A DNA stretch of 64,000 bases from Thozetella sp. PMI_491 (Eukaryota; Ascomycota; Sordariomycetes; Chaetosphaeriales; Chaetosphaeriaceae). This document shows, piece after piece, positions 54,275 to 64,000 of the stretch (its first letter is position 1; every line of letters begins with the position of its first letter). The stretch covers positions 282,392 through 346,391 of the forward strand of contig MU270071.1 in the NCBI GenBank assembly GCA_021432635.1. The letters are read 5' to 3'. Below the pieces are notes generated by a model. It did no database searches. It worked only from the letters and a program-made list of their open reading frames with translations, and was not told the DNA's origin. The translations under genes and the position numbers were made by a program.

Positions 54275-55720
54275 ACGGGTAACTCGCTGATGGGAGATCC
54301 GTGGCCATTCTCCGGTTGAAATTTTTTTCTTCTTACTCTGGGTGATAAAAGCTTTTTCTGCAAAATATTGGACAGGGTGCATACCCAGGAAAATACCTCG
54401 ACCGTGGCTGGGCATTTGTTTGTGTGCATCGGATCCAGGAATACCAGGAAGTAAAGTGTGAACTGCGCAGCCCCTTTGTATACCAAGGTTTGGCTCCTGG
54501 ATGGAAAAGGGGAATCTTGGGCCGCCTCTCGGTAAGTGGCCCAACCTAAAAAAACGGCACTAACGGGCTGCTATTGCAGTAATATCCGTCTCAGTCTCAA
54601 GCATATTATATCTTATTTTCGGTGAGGGCTTAACTTTACCCGTCGACCTCGAATATAAGCCTAAAGGGTATACAATATTACAAGCAGTGGTACAACAGTC
54701 GGAGTCGTCTAAGTTTACTCTGTAGGGAAGGACCTAGTTGTTCTTTTTGTCGATGTGTCCCCTTGCCTATGAACGTAGTATCAGTCTGACGTGCTGTATC
54801 TGTGAAATGGATAGGCGAGCTGCAGAGCTTTAAGATTTTACCACTGCCTCTTGATCCTCTTAAAAGGATTGTAATAAGAAGATATTATCGGACGCTTTGA
54901 AACGCAGCATATATTCTAGATATCCTGACCTGGCGGGTGGATTGTCTTGCCAGTCTCGTTGTCTTTACTTTAGCTTTGCGGGATTGGTATTAGTTAGAAT
55001 GGAAGCTTGTTGGGGAGAGCTGAACTGCGACCTGGCGCGATTCCGAGTATATTATGAGGCGTTCTGTCCTGTAAATACGGAGATCGTAAGTTGTTGTTAA
55101 TGTGTCGGCGTTTGGTCTTTGATCGTGATAACCCTTTAATCCTGGGGTTCGGGATTATAACGGTCGTCTGGATCCTAGTTGCAGTGGCATGAAATGCCGC
55201 CATTTAAGATGGCTTCTATGTTAGGAAAGTGGGTCGTAGCTCCGTGTCTCAGGCTCTTAGCTGTAGAGGTGCACCACAACCCGACAACGGGCAAGGGCTG
55301 GCCAGGCCTTTGGACATCTTCGGCCTTCCGTCCTGGGGTTGTGGCTGGTACTGCTGGATTCCTATCTCGCGCGGCGGCAAGCCAGAGCCTTGGGTACTTC
55401 TCGAGGGCTTTGCCGCCCAATAAAGTTCCCGATCCTCTTGTTCCATGGTTGCCGTGTCACTCGTCACTCCAGAAGTCATCTACCTACCTTGGCATTCTGT
55501 GTTGCCAGCACAAAGCAAGGGCATGCAAAGGCCCGTGTACGCTAGCGACAATGGACACACGTGCTTGCCGGTGTTTATTCCCTTTTTTTTTTTTTTTTTT
55601 TTTTTTTTTCATCTTCCCCCTCCATCCCGCGATCAATCTCATCGTTCTTCCCAGGTCACGCCGAGTCACACAACTCCGTAAATATCAGCACACCACACCC
55701 CCCAGGCCTTGTGCAAACAA
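54275..55720. other. intergenic stretch with poly-T
   Basis: No gene is supported between the F-box promoter and the first small-protein paralogue. The centre (54560-54900) is AT-rich and may be decayed mobile sequence. A 27-T run lies at 55583-55609, about 110 bp upstream of the next start codon. The 229-codon plus-strand frame here crosses the poly-T and is not protein-like. Confidence 0.45.
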
Positions 55721-56246
55721 ATGGAGTTCACTAATCGGCGCAGCGGAAAGATCCCAGACGGATCCCAAGAGGATCCCCAAGGTACGGTTTCCTGCCTTCA
55801 CAAGCTCACCACCCCGCCTAGCCCTGCCCTGGCCGCTGCCCTGCGCCCCTTTGGCTACGCGTTTGTGAAAAGACCTCCTTCACAAAAAGACATTTCCTCG
55901 GGTTCCGAGAACTCAGAACTGACTTCCCACATTCCAAAACACAGATGATCAGTTTGCCTTGCCTTCCTACCGTTCCGCCATCATGGATTCCGCCATTCCG
56001 CTGGACCGCCATTCCAACCGATCCGATTCGCGCAACGGCGAGCTCGCTCCGCGCAACTGGTCTTCCCAGATCTCAAACTTCGGCTGCGCTTGCACCTGCC
56101 CGAGCATCGAGATCCACTATGGCATCCACGGTGACGGCAACGGGAACGCGTGCTAGTTCCGAGGGCTCCCATTGCTGATAACCATCGTGCTGCTCGTCCT
56201 GATCGGCGCTGGAGTGGGGGTCATCTACCTTGTTAAATCCCGCTAA
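55721..56246 (+). CDS. small protein paralogue A, UAG before a membrane helix
   Basis: Exon 1 (55721-55781, 61 bp, starting MEFTNRRSGK) joins exon 2 at 55945 across a 163-nt phase-1 intron with GTACGG donor and ACAG acceptor. The frame then codes DDQFALPSYRSAIMD, a polar linker, and NWSSQISNFGCACTCP up to a Cys followed by UAG (56154-56156), a 90-residue product. After the UAG the same frame stays open for 29 codons: FRGLPLL, a hydrophobic helix, and KSR before UAA (56244-56246). Paralogue B has the same plan, stop included. The function is unknown; the extended form would be a single-span, C-terminally anchored protein. Neither a short nor a long intron with normal donors removes the UAG. 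Either readthrough, or an ancestral Trp codon (TGG) mutated to TAG, would explain the layout. Confidence 0.7.
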
Positions 56247-57533
56247 AGCATCTCTAAAGGCAAGCCTTCTCTCGCCCAGCCGAGAAGCCATTGGCTAGTA
56301 AGCTGACTTTGCAGAGCAGCCCATGCAGATGGAATATTTCCGGGCTGGAAGGATAGTCTAACATGTCAAAATGCTCCCCCGTCATGCGAGTATAGAACCG
56401 CAAGACATGCTACGGAGATTTAGAGATGAATTCTATAGATTGAGTTTGGGAGCAAGGTTGAACCAGATATGGAACCGGCAACGCGTAAGCAGACAAGTAT
56501 AATACCATAATGTGATGCCGGGGGGACAAAGAACATGGCCGACAGAATGACGAAGGAAAAACCCAAAAAAGCTTTTCTCAAAAGTTCGCTCACAGTGTGG
56601 CCCCCCAGGAGCCTCTGCTCCCTGGGAGGGTATTTTCCCCGTTTCCTACACCACTAAAGCACTCTAAAGAACATATCGACCACCATCTTAGGAGGAGGGA
56701 TCCCTACACTACCTTGGAGCCGCAGTGAGAGAAAGAGAGGAACAATGCCTCCCCGCCCCCCCCTCCTTCCTCCCTGTTTGACACGAAATTGCCATGAGAA
56801 CGATCTCATCTCATGTGTAAAAAGCACCGCTCGCCATGGCAGATCCCCGCTACGGTCTGATGCCTGCGTCCCGGCGTATCTAACACTTTGTCGGATTGCT
56901 TCCAACGTCGCCGCCCAGTCGGTCCCGCTCGGGCATTGGCCGCTGCCATTTTCATTTCGCATGCGCAGAAAAGAGAGTGGAGGACACCGCCGGTGTCGCT
57001 CTTATATCCTGTACTTATCTTTAGGATGGTTTGTAGGTTTGAGCCGTAGCGAGGAGCATTCTCTACGGATCCTACCAAGCAAGGCTCCGGAGAGATGCCC
57101 TCGGAAGGGGGGAAAAGGGTTCGGTTCACTCCATCTACCGCTAACCTGGCTTGTTGAGAGCTAGATGGAATGCGATACCTGGGCTCCTCAAGCACACGCC
57201 GCAAGCTCCAAACGCGTGGACTTGATCCTGTGGCTAAGAGTTTCCCCTCTCGCCCCTGTTTATACCCACCAGACAATTCCATATATACCTTCATCTTTAT
57301 AGCCCAGGTCATGACCCCGTGAGCCTATTGTAGTAAAACCAGAAGAAGAGATAGGGATTATTTATACCTTTGCCCCCTCCCGGTAGAACTCGAAATGGCC
57401 TGACCAAGGTCCAATTGCCAGGACCACCGGCCATCCAGTCACGTGCTTTGAGCACCTGCTTTGTTGGAGGTTAATATTTCGATGGACTTTCTGCTTCCTT
57501 TCCTTTCACTTCGCCTCACATCACCCCCCCCCC
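56247..57533. other. intergenic stretch between the paralogues
   Basis: No gene is supported. Short frames on both strands (for example 57312-56806 minus) have no recognisable product. The stretch ends in a C run at the assembly gap. Confidence 0.5.
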
Positions 57534-57653
57534 NNNNNNNNNNNNNNNNNNNNNNNNNNNNNNNNNNNNNNNNNNNNNNNNNNNNNNNNNNNNNNNNNNN
57601 NNNNNNNNNNNNNNNNNNNNNNNNNNNNNNNNNNNNNNNNNNNNNNNNNNNNN
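57534..57653. other. assembly gap of 120 N
   Basis: Exactly 120 N flanked by runs of C on both sides, so the assembly probably failed in a poly-C tract. The true length is unknown. Confidence 0.99.
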
Positions 57654-57757
57654 CCCCCCCCCCCCCCCCCCCCCCCTTACCCGTCGTCGACCTGTGCCAC
57701 ATCTAATCGCATCGCGTTTGCAACTCACAGGCCGGCTTTGTTGAGATACGAGGCAAA

Positions 57758-58287
57758 ATGGACTTTACTACCAAGCAAGATGCTGCGGACCTCCGGCGGG
57801 AGCATGAGTGTCGTGACGGTATGAGATGAGTTCTCCTCTGCGCTCGTGCCGCAAGTACAGTCCCATCCCGGGTCGGTCCACTCCCACTTTCAGCCTCCCT
57901 CTCGGCGGTACTCCTCGTTATTCGAACCCCTCCCCATATGTTGCGGAGGGATTGGGAAGCCTCTCTCACCTCTCGCCTTCAGAAGATCAATCTTCACTTC
58001 CTCCTTTTCAACAGGTTCATGCTGACCTGCCTCCCCTTCCTCGGGCTACAGAATCCTCAGAAGACTCTCCTCCTTCTTATCGATTGGCCATCATGAGCGC
58101 TGATGACGTCAACGACGGTAACTGGTCGGAACACATCGCCAACTTTGGGTGCTCCTGCCCGGAAATCGAGTACCGAATCAAATGCGGTGCCAAGTCTTGC
58201 TAGCTTCGAGGGTGGCCCGTTCTGATCATCACCTTGGCGCTTATCGTGGCCATGATCGTTATTTTCGGCTTGTTCAAGTCCCGCTAG
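57758..58287 (+). CDS. small protein paralogue B, UAG before a membrane helix
   Basis: Exon 1 is 57758-57818, again exactly 61 bp and starting MDFTTKQDAA, with a GTATGA donor. The phase-1 intron ends at TTCAG, and exon 2 begins at 57983 with EDQSSLPPF, matching paralogue A's DDQFALPSY, followed by an insertion of about 25 residues and then PPSYRLAIMSADD. The Cys-rich core NWSEHIANFGCSCPEIEY ends KSC then UAG (58201-58203), a 93-residue product. The open frame continues 27 codons: LRGWPVLI, a hydrophobic helix, and KSR before UAG at 58285-58287. Identity to A is moderate at protein level and lower at DNA level, so the duplication is not recent. As in A, the tail gives a membrane anchor. A GTAACT donor could in principle pair with the GCTAG as an intron here, but A has no matching donor. 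Confidence 0.7.
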
Positions 58288-59251
58288 ATCCTCTCGAGAG
58301 GTAAGCTCTTCCCCTCCCGCCAGCAGGCCTTCCATGGCGTGCAAGCTAACCACGATCACTGTTGTTGGTCTGGCATGGACACTGCGTTGAATTACTTTCA
58401 GGTCCAGCTCCGGCCCGGTGGTAGCCGCAGAAAGGAGCAAGTGGGGTGGGTGGTGGAATGAAGTTTGCCCAAACTACACGGAGATGTATATGACGAACGA
58501 CTTTCCTCCTCCGCGATGCCACACTATAATGGGACAGGGGGCTTTCAGTGATAGGACACAGAGCTTTGGTGCTGAGATAGCTCCTTGAACCCTCGGAGTG
58601 ACACAAAATTAGCGGCATCGTTTCGGCCAATTGCACTGACGAAAAATGCCATGGATGGCCAAACTGCTGTACATAAAGCCACTTTTAGTTTCCAGTATTC
58701 TTTGTAGCAGTGGAGGCTGCTAATTTTGTGCCACTCTGAGGAGATAGGAGGATAGAGGGGACAATTGTCGGCTATTGTCGCATGCAGCCGACTTATTCAA
58801 TTGGTGCCGCGTGCCCACCGTCAGGCTTTGTGACACAAAAGAAACAATGAAGGCCCAGGAAGTTGAAGAGAAGAAAGAAGAGCAAAGGCAGTTAACTAAT
58901 GACTGAGATAATCGTAAACCATTTTAAGCTCTTCTTGGTATATCATCTTTATGCGTAAACAAAACACTCGTTTGATGTCATTGTTGATTAAAAGCTCCTT
59001 TATCAGAACCTACAAGACAGTAGGCTAAAAGAGGAACGGAAGCTCTGCTAAAAAATAAAAAAAAATTCATAGCCAACTCAGACACCAAGACAATAAAGAA
59101 ACAGATTTCCCTCCAGACTACCTATATTTGCCCGCATACCTAATCACCTAACTCAGAATCAGTCAGTAAAGTCATTTGATTCATAAAACATCTCTACCAC
59201 GGCACTTCAAACCTCTCATATCTAGCACTCTCTAGCCTTATTACTCACAAG
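58288..59251. other. intergenic stretch with an inverted repeat
   Basis: No gene is supported. It holds the inverted repeat at 58591-58741. The last 400 bp are AT-rich and form the leader of the APH-like gene. Confidence 0.5.
58591..58741. repeat. inverted repeat, possible MITE
   Basis: The arms CCTCGGAGTGACACAAAATT+AGC (58591-58613) and the near-complement at 58719-58741 match at 21 of 23 positions, separated by 105 bp without coding potential. A total of about 150 bp with terminal inverted repeats is the form of a small non-autonomous DNA transposon, but I see no clear target-site duplication. Confidence 0.55.
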
Positions 59252-60445
59252 ATGTTCATGCTATTCGATCAACCCCTCCACGATGATCTCCGGTCAATCA
59301 ACGAAAACTCGTGGCTCTTCGGAGATTATATCATTAAGCGAACAGAGCTTGTTGAAGATGAAGTCTCTCCTCTCTACAAAGATAACAAGTTCTCTTATAT
59401 GATTTCAGAGGCGCCAGACCCCCGACCAGCTACAACAAGTTTACCAAAAGATGGCCCAGCACGTCTGATCTCTTATGATCCTACCGGTCATTCTTGTGCC
59501 TGGGTTCTTGGCGGCGTAATACTCCGGGTTCGATATCGTGAGCCAAGCGAACAGGGAACATGTACAGAAGAGGTCGACACGCTTAAGTGGATCCAAAAGC
59601 AGAATTTCAGCTTTGCTACGCCCCAGATACTCCATTTCCATACTCGATTTGACCGCAGCTTCACTATCCGAACCATGCTACCGGGCCAATTAACAGGGCA
59701 ACGCGTAGCTGATAAATGGATTGTTCTGTCACGCGATGAGAAGAATGAGATATCCGAAAGAATAACAGAGCTATACTTGGAGATGGCCAAGCATACCAGT
59801 AACAACCCTACAGGTGTTGATGGCAAGTGGCATAGCCAGCCTAGCCTATGCGCCCCGCCCCCTTACACGACCCACAGTCCGTGTTATATCAAAGCTATCT
59901 GTAAACAGCTTGGGTATGACTGCAATGAGTTTGTTCTCGCAATCTCACCGCTTGCCCATTCCCCGGGTCTTATGGTTATTATGCCTGATGGGTCTCTTGG
60001 GGTCACAGAATTCGATCATTTTGGATATCTTCCTAAAGCTTTTCTTGTATCAGCTATGGAATACATTTGCGAAACCAGGAGGACTATTGTGGCTGATTGG
60101 TCAAACATTTTTGCCAACTCTGTCAGATGGAATGGCGCTACTAATTCCCTCTTATATTTCCAGGGACCCGGTTCAACAGAGATATACCATGACACCCGGC
60201 TTGAAGTCTCGAGGGGTGAGATATATCGATATTTTGTCAAAAAGATGGGTGACAAATGGAATAGCAATACTGATGCACTCTACGAGTGGAAGCGCGAAAG
60301 CGATGAGAAAACCAAGGCACAGGATCTCCCAACAAGTGAATACCCACACCAATCGCCAGATTTCCACTCGAAGTTTCCTAAGGCCTTCTATTCGAGGTAC
60401 CTTATTTTACCAGTTCTGACTGAGGAGGATCTTAGCTCTTTGTAA
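59252..60445 (+). CDS. APH-like protein with degenerate catalytic motif
   Basis: A single-exon frame of 397 residues. It follows the order of fungal aminoglycoside-phosphotransferase-like proteins: GHSCAWVLGGVILRVRY (N-lobe strands), EVDTLKWIQKQ with FATPQILHF, the hinge FTIRTMLPGQLTGQRV, a helix ISERITELYLEMAKH, then FVLAISPLAHSPGLMVI near residues 227-243 and DGSLGVTEFDHFGYLPKAF. In active members the catalytic loop reads His-Gly-Asp with Asn five residues on. Here it is Ile-Ser-Pro, while the later Asp (EFD) is kept. It is therefore probably a pseudokinase or a non-kinase ligand binder. Codon use is clearly more AT-rich than in the 18-45 kb genes. The frame is intact, with a Kozak-like CAAGATG start. 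Confidence 0.8.
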   Translation: MFMLFDQPLHDDLRSINENSWLFGDYIIKRTELVEDEVSPLYKDNKFSYMISEAPDPRPATTSLPKDGPARLISYDPTGHSCAWVLGGVILRVRYREPSEQGTCTEEVDTLKWIQKQNFSFATPQILHFHTRFDRSFTIRTMLPGQLTGQRVADKWIVLSRDEKNEISERITELYLEMAKHTSNNPTGVDGKWHSQPSLCAPPPYTTHSPCYIKAICKQLGYDCNEFVLAISPLAHSPGLMVIMPDGSLGVTEFDHFGYLPKAFLVSAMEYICETRRTIVADWSNIFANSVRWNGATNSLLYFQGPGSTEIYHDTRLEVSRGEIYRYFVKKMGDKWNSNTDALYEWKRESDEKTKAQDLPTSEYPHQSPDFHSKFPKAFYSRYLILPVLTEEDLSSL

Positions 60446-60475
60446 ATAGTTTCTCGATCACTGTATTTTAAAAGA

Positions 60476-60770
60476 TGTCACAACAAAACGTATACTCAGT
60501 AGCTCTCATGAAGTAAACGCTTGAAGACTCGCTTGCCGCCCATCTATACTAGGGAAGCTCGCACTCGTTATATACACGTTTCCCACGCTTGCTTGACCGC
60601 TGCTCGAGTAAACAGGGGTGCTCTCGTGACCATCACAGACTGCTCGCTTAGCTGGATCCCCTGCTCGTGGATCGGCTGCTTGCCGAGTCAGTTCACGAGC
60701 TTCCCCTTCTTCCAGCTGGTAGGGCTGGCGCTCAGCTGCGAGCCATACCCCTGCTTCCTTTGTTACAACA
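60476..60770. mobile_element. possible solo LTR, about 295 bp
   Basis: The block starts TGTCACAACA and ends TGTTACAACA, so it has TG...CA ends. On the minus strand it has a GTATATAAC box. Its size is close to the solo LTR at 52191-52488. I see no matching 5-bp duplication at its flanks, and no internal element beside it, so the call is weak. If real it is old. Confidence 0.3.
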
Positions 60771-60872
60771 CTATAACCAACTAAATTATAATAAATTATA
60801 AATTCACCAGCCAACAGATCTAGAGGAAGTTTCTTATAAATTAGGCATTCACTTTATATACTTCCCTTTTTT

Positions 60873-61752
60873 TCACTTCAAGTTTCCGCCTAATCTGATC
60901 CGTGTCCAGAAAACTGATTGGCCGCTCCTGAGAACAGTGTTAGACCTATTATACTTGTGGGAGGAGAGATAGATAGAATAAAACCCGAAATGATGAGCGA
61001 GGAGGGGGACGGCGGAGGGAAGGGGGCAAATAGGATCTTGCCCTACCATTGTGTATGCTAGGCCGTCGACTCCGCCATTTTGAACTCGTGGAACTAGAGT
61101 GATGATCTGTATTCCATGAATTCGGCCAGTTAAGGGTACGAGCCTGCCATCGCTGCCCAACTCTGCAGCTGCAAATGTCAAGGTAATCTGTTTCAGGCTG
61201 GGTGCCTTATAGAGTCCACTGGTCCTGTCGGTCTGACAGTAGTACTCGACTCGCTGTTCTAGCAGGTTTTTACATGACTCGCAGGGTTTATTGATGACTT
61301 CGGACGCCTGGCTGTGGTGCTTTTCATTGAGAATGGATTGCTTTGGACAGACGAACCCTTTGCACTGTGGACACCGATAGTCGTCTGGTTTTTTGTCGAC
61401 ACACTCATTGGCTGATGCTGGTGGCGTAGGAGTTATATACTTCCTTGTTGACAGAGACGCGCTGACTACAGGTACTGCTTTTGACCTGCCGCCTTGAAGC
61501 GAGGATGTTCGGCCCGGGTATAATGTAACGCGAAATTGGAATCGTGATCGCGAATGCTTCGTCTTTGATCTCGACTGATACTACTAACGGAGGTCGCGCC
61601 GTAGTTGACAGAGATACATGGTCGAAGGCGATTTCCGTCCACCTCAGGCTCGGCACGGATTCTATGTCCGTCTCGTATAAAGTGATCCGGAGTTGGTTGG
61701 ATTCACCGTACCCTAGGCCAACGCTGACGGTCTGGCTGGCTCTGAGTAGCAT
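60873..61752 (-). CDS. cysteine-rich protein of unknown function
   Basis: Two exons (61752-61476 and 61417-60873), joined across a 58-nt intron with GTACCT donor and CCAG acceptor, give 273 residues. The first exon codes MLLRASQTVSVGLGYG and a beta-rich segment (RPPLVVSVEIKDEAFAITIP). The second has four to six cysteines in zinc-ribbon-like spacing: YRCPQCKGFVCPKQS and KPCESCKNL, then YYCQT, followed by ITLTFAAAELGSDGRLVPLTGRIHG. I do not recognise the family. The last 55 residues are less protein-like, so an additional intron near VGQDP (a GTAGGG donor) and a different end are possible. An upstream minus-strand frame (62179-61973, MTCFAATFVDC) may be an extra 5' exon or a separate small gene. 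Confidence 0.55.
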
Positions 61753-64000
61753 GGTGATTAGAGATTGGCTTATGCTTCTGGCGGAGATGTGGCTGTATAG
61801 TTTGGAAAAAAATTCCCAGTAGAAATCTGGGCAGAGCGATCTGGTGGTCCTGCACCAAATCCGGGGGTGGGGGTTCGATATATTGAGAGAGAAGGAGCAG
61901 TTGCAGAATGTGTAGAAGCAAAGGCAGTGAGTGATGCGCGCAGACAATGAGAGACCAAGAGACGAATAATTTTTAATCAGGTATATCATATGCAGAGTCT
62001 CTGTCTGCTTTGTAGACCACAGTCCCCCCGGCCTGGACCTCTCTGCTGCCAGTGGCCACACACGTCCACGTACTCTCCGATGCAGCCTTGACAAGTACAG
62101 ATCTGATATTTGACAAATTGTTGAATCGACTATAGGGATTGCGGGTGCAATCGACAAAAGTGGCTGCGAAACATGTCATATTACCTTTCGTGAATAAGTC
62201 TGGGCCCGAAAGGGGTGTGGAAACGGGCGTTGCGATGGACGGAGCGAGCCAGGGTAGACAACAAAGAAACTGCTCCCGATTTAGAAGATTAGGAGAAAAC
62301 TGAGGCCGAGGTAGTCGAATTCCCGAACGCGTGGCTACAGCTCATAGACGCTACTACCACCTCAGTGCTAGTTCTTTCTTTCCGCCGTGGTTTCGTCAGT
62401 ATCAGATTGGCGAGTTCAGGAGTCAAGCAGAATCAATGATTGGCTCGGTCTCTCCCGCGCTCGTATTCAATTGAATTCTTTGTTGGCACCTAATCTGCTG
62501 GCAAGATTTGACATAATTTGGTACTTGGTGAGCTGCAGGCATGACACGATGTAAGGGCGAGGAGGCAGAACGGTGCTGGGCGGAGCCGATCTCTCGACTT
62601 GAGACAATAAGATGCTAATACCGACTTTCACCAGCTGGGGGGTATTAGGTCATTATGTTCCTACGACCTAAGATCAGTATGCACTGTATTCTCTGCAGTG
62701 GCCCATACACGCACGCATGCCTTTACATGCGGGTGTGCGCCGATCTGCAATAGCACCATGCTGGCGCCCGCGACCTGTAGCCGCCTCACTTTGTAGGCAA
62801 TGAGTCACAAGTATGGTACGTCCCGACCTATCGTGTACGTGCCCACCGAGTGCTAAACCCGGGTCTATGACCGTGATCTGCCGGGCTTTATTTGCGGAGT
62901 GCCTTGTTGTCGTCAGTATCGTCACAGGCGAGGGAATGTGATCTAAGCAAATGTGTAAGATGACATGTCGGCCGCCTGGCTTAACGATAGACAAGAGACT
63001 ATTTGACCATATTTGCTTCTGAGTGATTGTCTCCTGCCTCGAGGCCACCGATGCGCCCATGATGGATTGCAGTCTGAGTACTTTGCTCTTGATTTTTTTC
63101 GTCGCATCTCTGCTTCTTCTACCTTATCCTTCTTTTCCTGGCATAGCTGGTGTAGGGGGGCTTGGCAACTGGGCTGGACCTGGCGACTGGGTATTTGACT
63201 GGGTCAGTTTGATTTATGAACCTTTGGATCTAGTCTATGCCTATAGATAGGCCAGTTGACTGGGCTATACGGAGGTCTGTAGGCCGGGCAGTAGGCTGGG
63301 CCAGGGTTGTTGGGTGGTAGATTCTGTTACAAAGGAGAATTTAAATGCTACTTTGGTAATGAGTGAGGGGCCCTCGGCTTGGCCACGCAAGTTGGGCGTC
63401 GAAAGCCTGGACGGCCGTGGATATTTATGGCCGCATCTGCCGCACCTCTCCCTCGTCCCTCTCCATTCGCCGACAACTAGCCAGAGATCTTCAAACGCTG
63501 TATCGCCTAATATTTTTTTTTCTCTCTGACAGCATATGTCACCGCAATTCTTCCATGACAAGCAGCTTCAACATTTACGATCGAGCATAGCAGGGCTACC
63601 AGTCCGCGTTGGCGAAGGCAGAAATGGCGGAAAAGCGTGATGAGACCATTACCTTCTCACCCTTTACGTCGCGTCCAGCCCGAGGAGCGCTAACGGACAT
63701 GCTTGATAGAGACTCTCGTTTGCCTTGTCTTGCATGACCTATACCTCGAAATTCCCCCGTAATCCTATTGTTTCCGCCTCTCGTTCGACCCCGTATACAC
63801 ACTTCGATTACCCCATTCTGTCTAGACCAAAAGGCAGAAGCGCTATGTTCGCAACAAGCGAGCTACGTGAGGCTCCTCATTACTACGGTCTCGACGCGGT
63901 TGTCCCTAGAGCTCTCCTCTTCTCGAACCTTGCTAGCTCACTCAGCCTGATACTATCGCTCGCTCTTCTATCATCAAGGCCATCAAGGTTGTTGACAAGA
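61753..64000. other. right-hand end, no firm gene
   Basis: The minus-strand frame at 62179-61973 looks coding but could not be joined to a full gene. The 128-codon minus frame at 63060-62674 and the 98-codon frame at 63561-63265 have no recognisable product. The right end may cut into an unseen gene. Confidence 0.4.

Noticed and set aside
55179-55868. 229-codon plus-strand frame
   Set aside because: It crosses the 27-T run and the first exon of paralogue A in the wrong frame.
62674-63060. 128-codon minus-strand frame
   Set aside because: No domain, no codon bias and no clear start context.

Overview
The window looks like nuclear DNA of a filamentous ascomycete, most likely a Sordariomycete. 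The genes have short introns (about 48 to 205 nt) with GTRNGT-like donors and YAG acceptors, the DNA is GC-rich with many homopolymer runs, and the recognisable products are fungal: ATP sulfurylase with an APS-kinase-like tail, a GAL80-like oxidoreductase, a DPLNWP-type MFS transporter, and F-box and APH-like proteins of kinds that are expanded in fungi. There is one 120-N assembly gap (57534-57653). I saw no rRNA, tRNA or CRISPR array.

Layout. 1-17 kb is gene-poor. It holds a small helical protein (5308-5733), an 18-bp minisatellite built from inverted CGG/CCG half-sites (9201-9344), a four-exon gene of unknown function (10858-12246) and a broken TauD-type dioxygenase with a CT microsatellite in its first intron (14974-17072). 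18-45 kb is the housekeeping part: a C2H2 zinc-finger protein, ribosomal protein L37, Elongator subunit Elp6, an 810-residue MFS transporter, a mitochondrial-looking thioredoxin-fold protein, an L-rhamnose mutarotase, a large low-complexity protein and ATP sulfurylase. A gene-free stretch of almost 7 kb (20.8-27.6 kb) interrupts it.

47.5-64 kb is different. It is more AT-rich and is made of accessory genes and mobile-element remains: a GAL80-like oxidoreductase, a damaged two-domain ABM-like gene, an old LTR-retrotransposon integrase fragment next to a 298-bp solo LTR with a perfect 5-bp target duplication, an F-box gene with a 97-bp tandem duplication just upstream, two tandem paralogues encoding small proteins, an APH-like pseudokinase and a cysteine-rich protein gene. 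This resembles a lineage-specific or subtelomere-like compartment beside a core block.

The most unusual signal is the tandem pair at 55721-56246 and 57758-58287. Both have a 61-bp first exon and a phase-1 intron, both share a Cys-rich core, and both reach an in-frame UAG directly after a conserved Cys. In both the frame stays open for another 27 to 29 codons that encode a conserved RG-x-P, one transmembrane helix and a C-terminal KSR. The tail is conserved as protein while its DNA has diverged, so it appears to be translated, or to have been until recently. Stop-codon readthrough giving soluble and membrane-anchored forms is one explanation. Loss of an ancestral Trp codon by a RIP-type mutation is the main alternative.

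Gene models were built by hand from splice consensus and frame agreement. Exon edges are exact where two frames join cleanly (L37, Elp6, MFS, ATP sulfurylase, rhamnose mutarotase, the thioredoxin-like gene, the oxidoreductase, the 10.9-12.2 kb gene) and approximate elsewhere.
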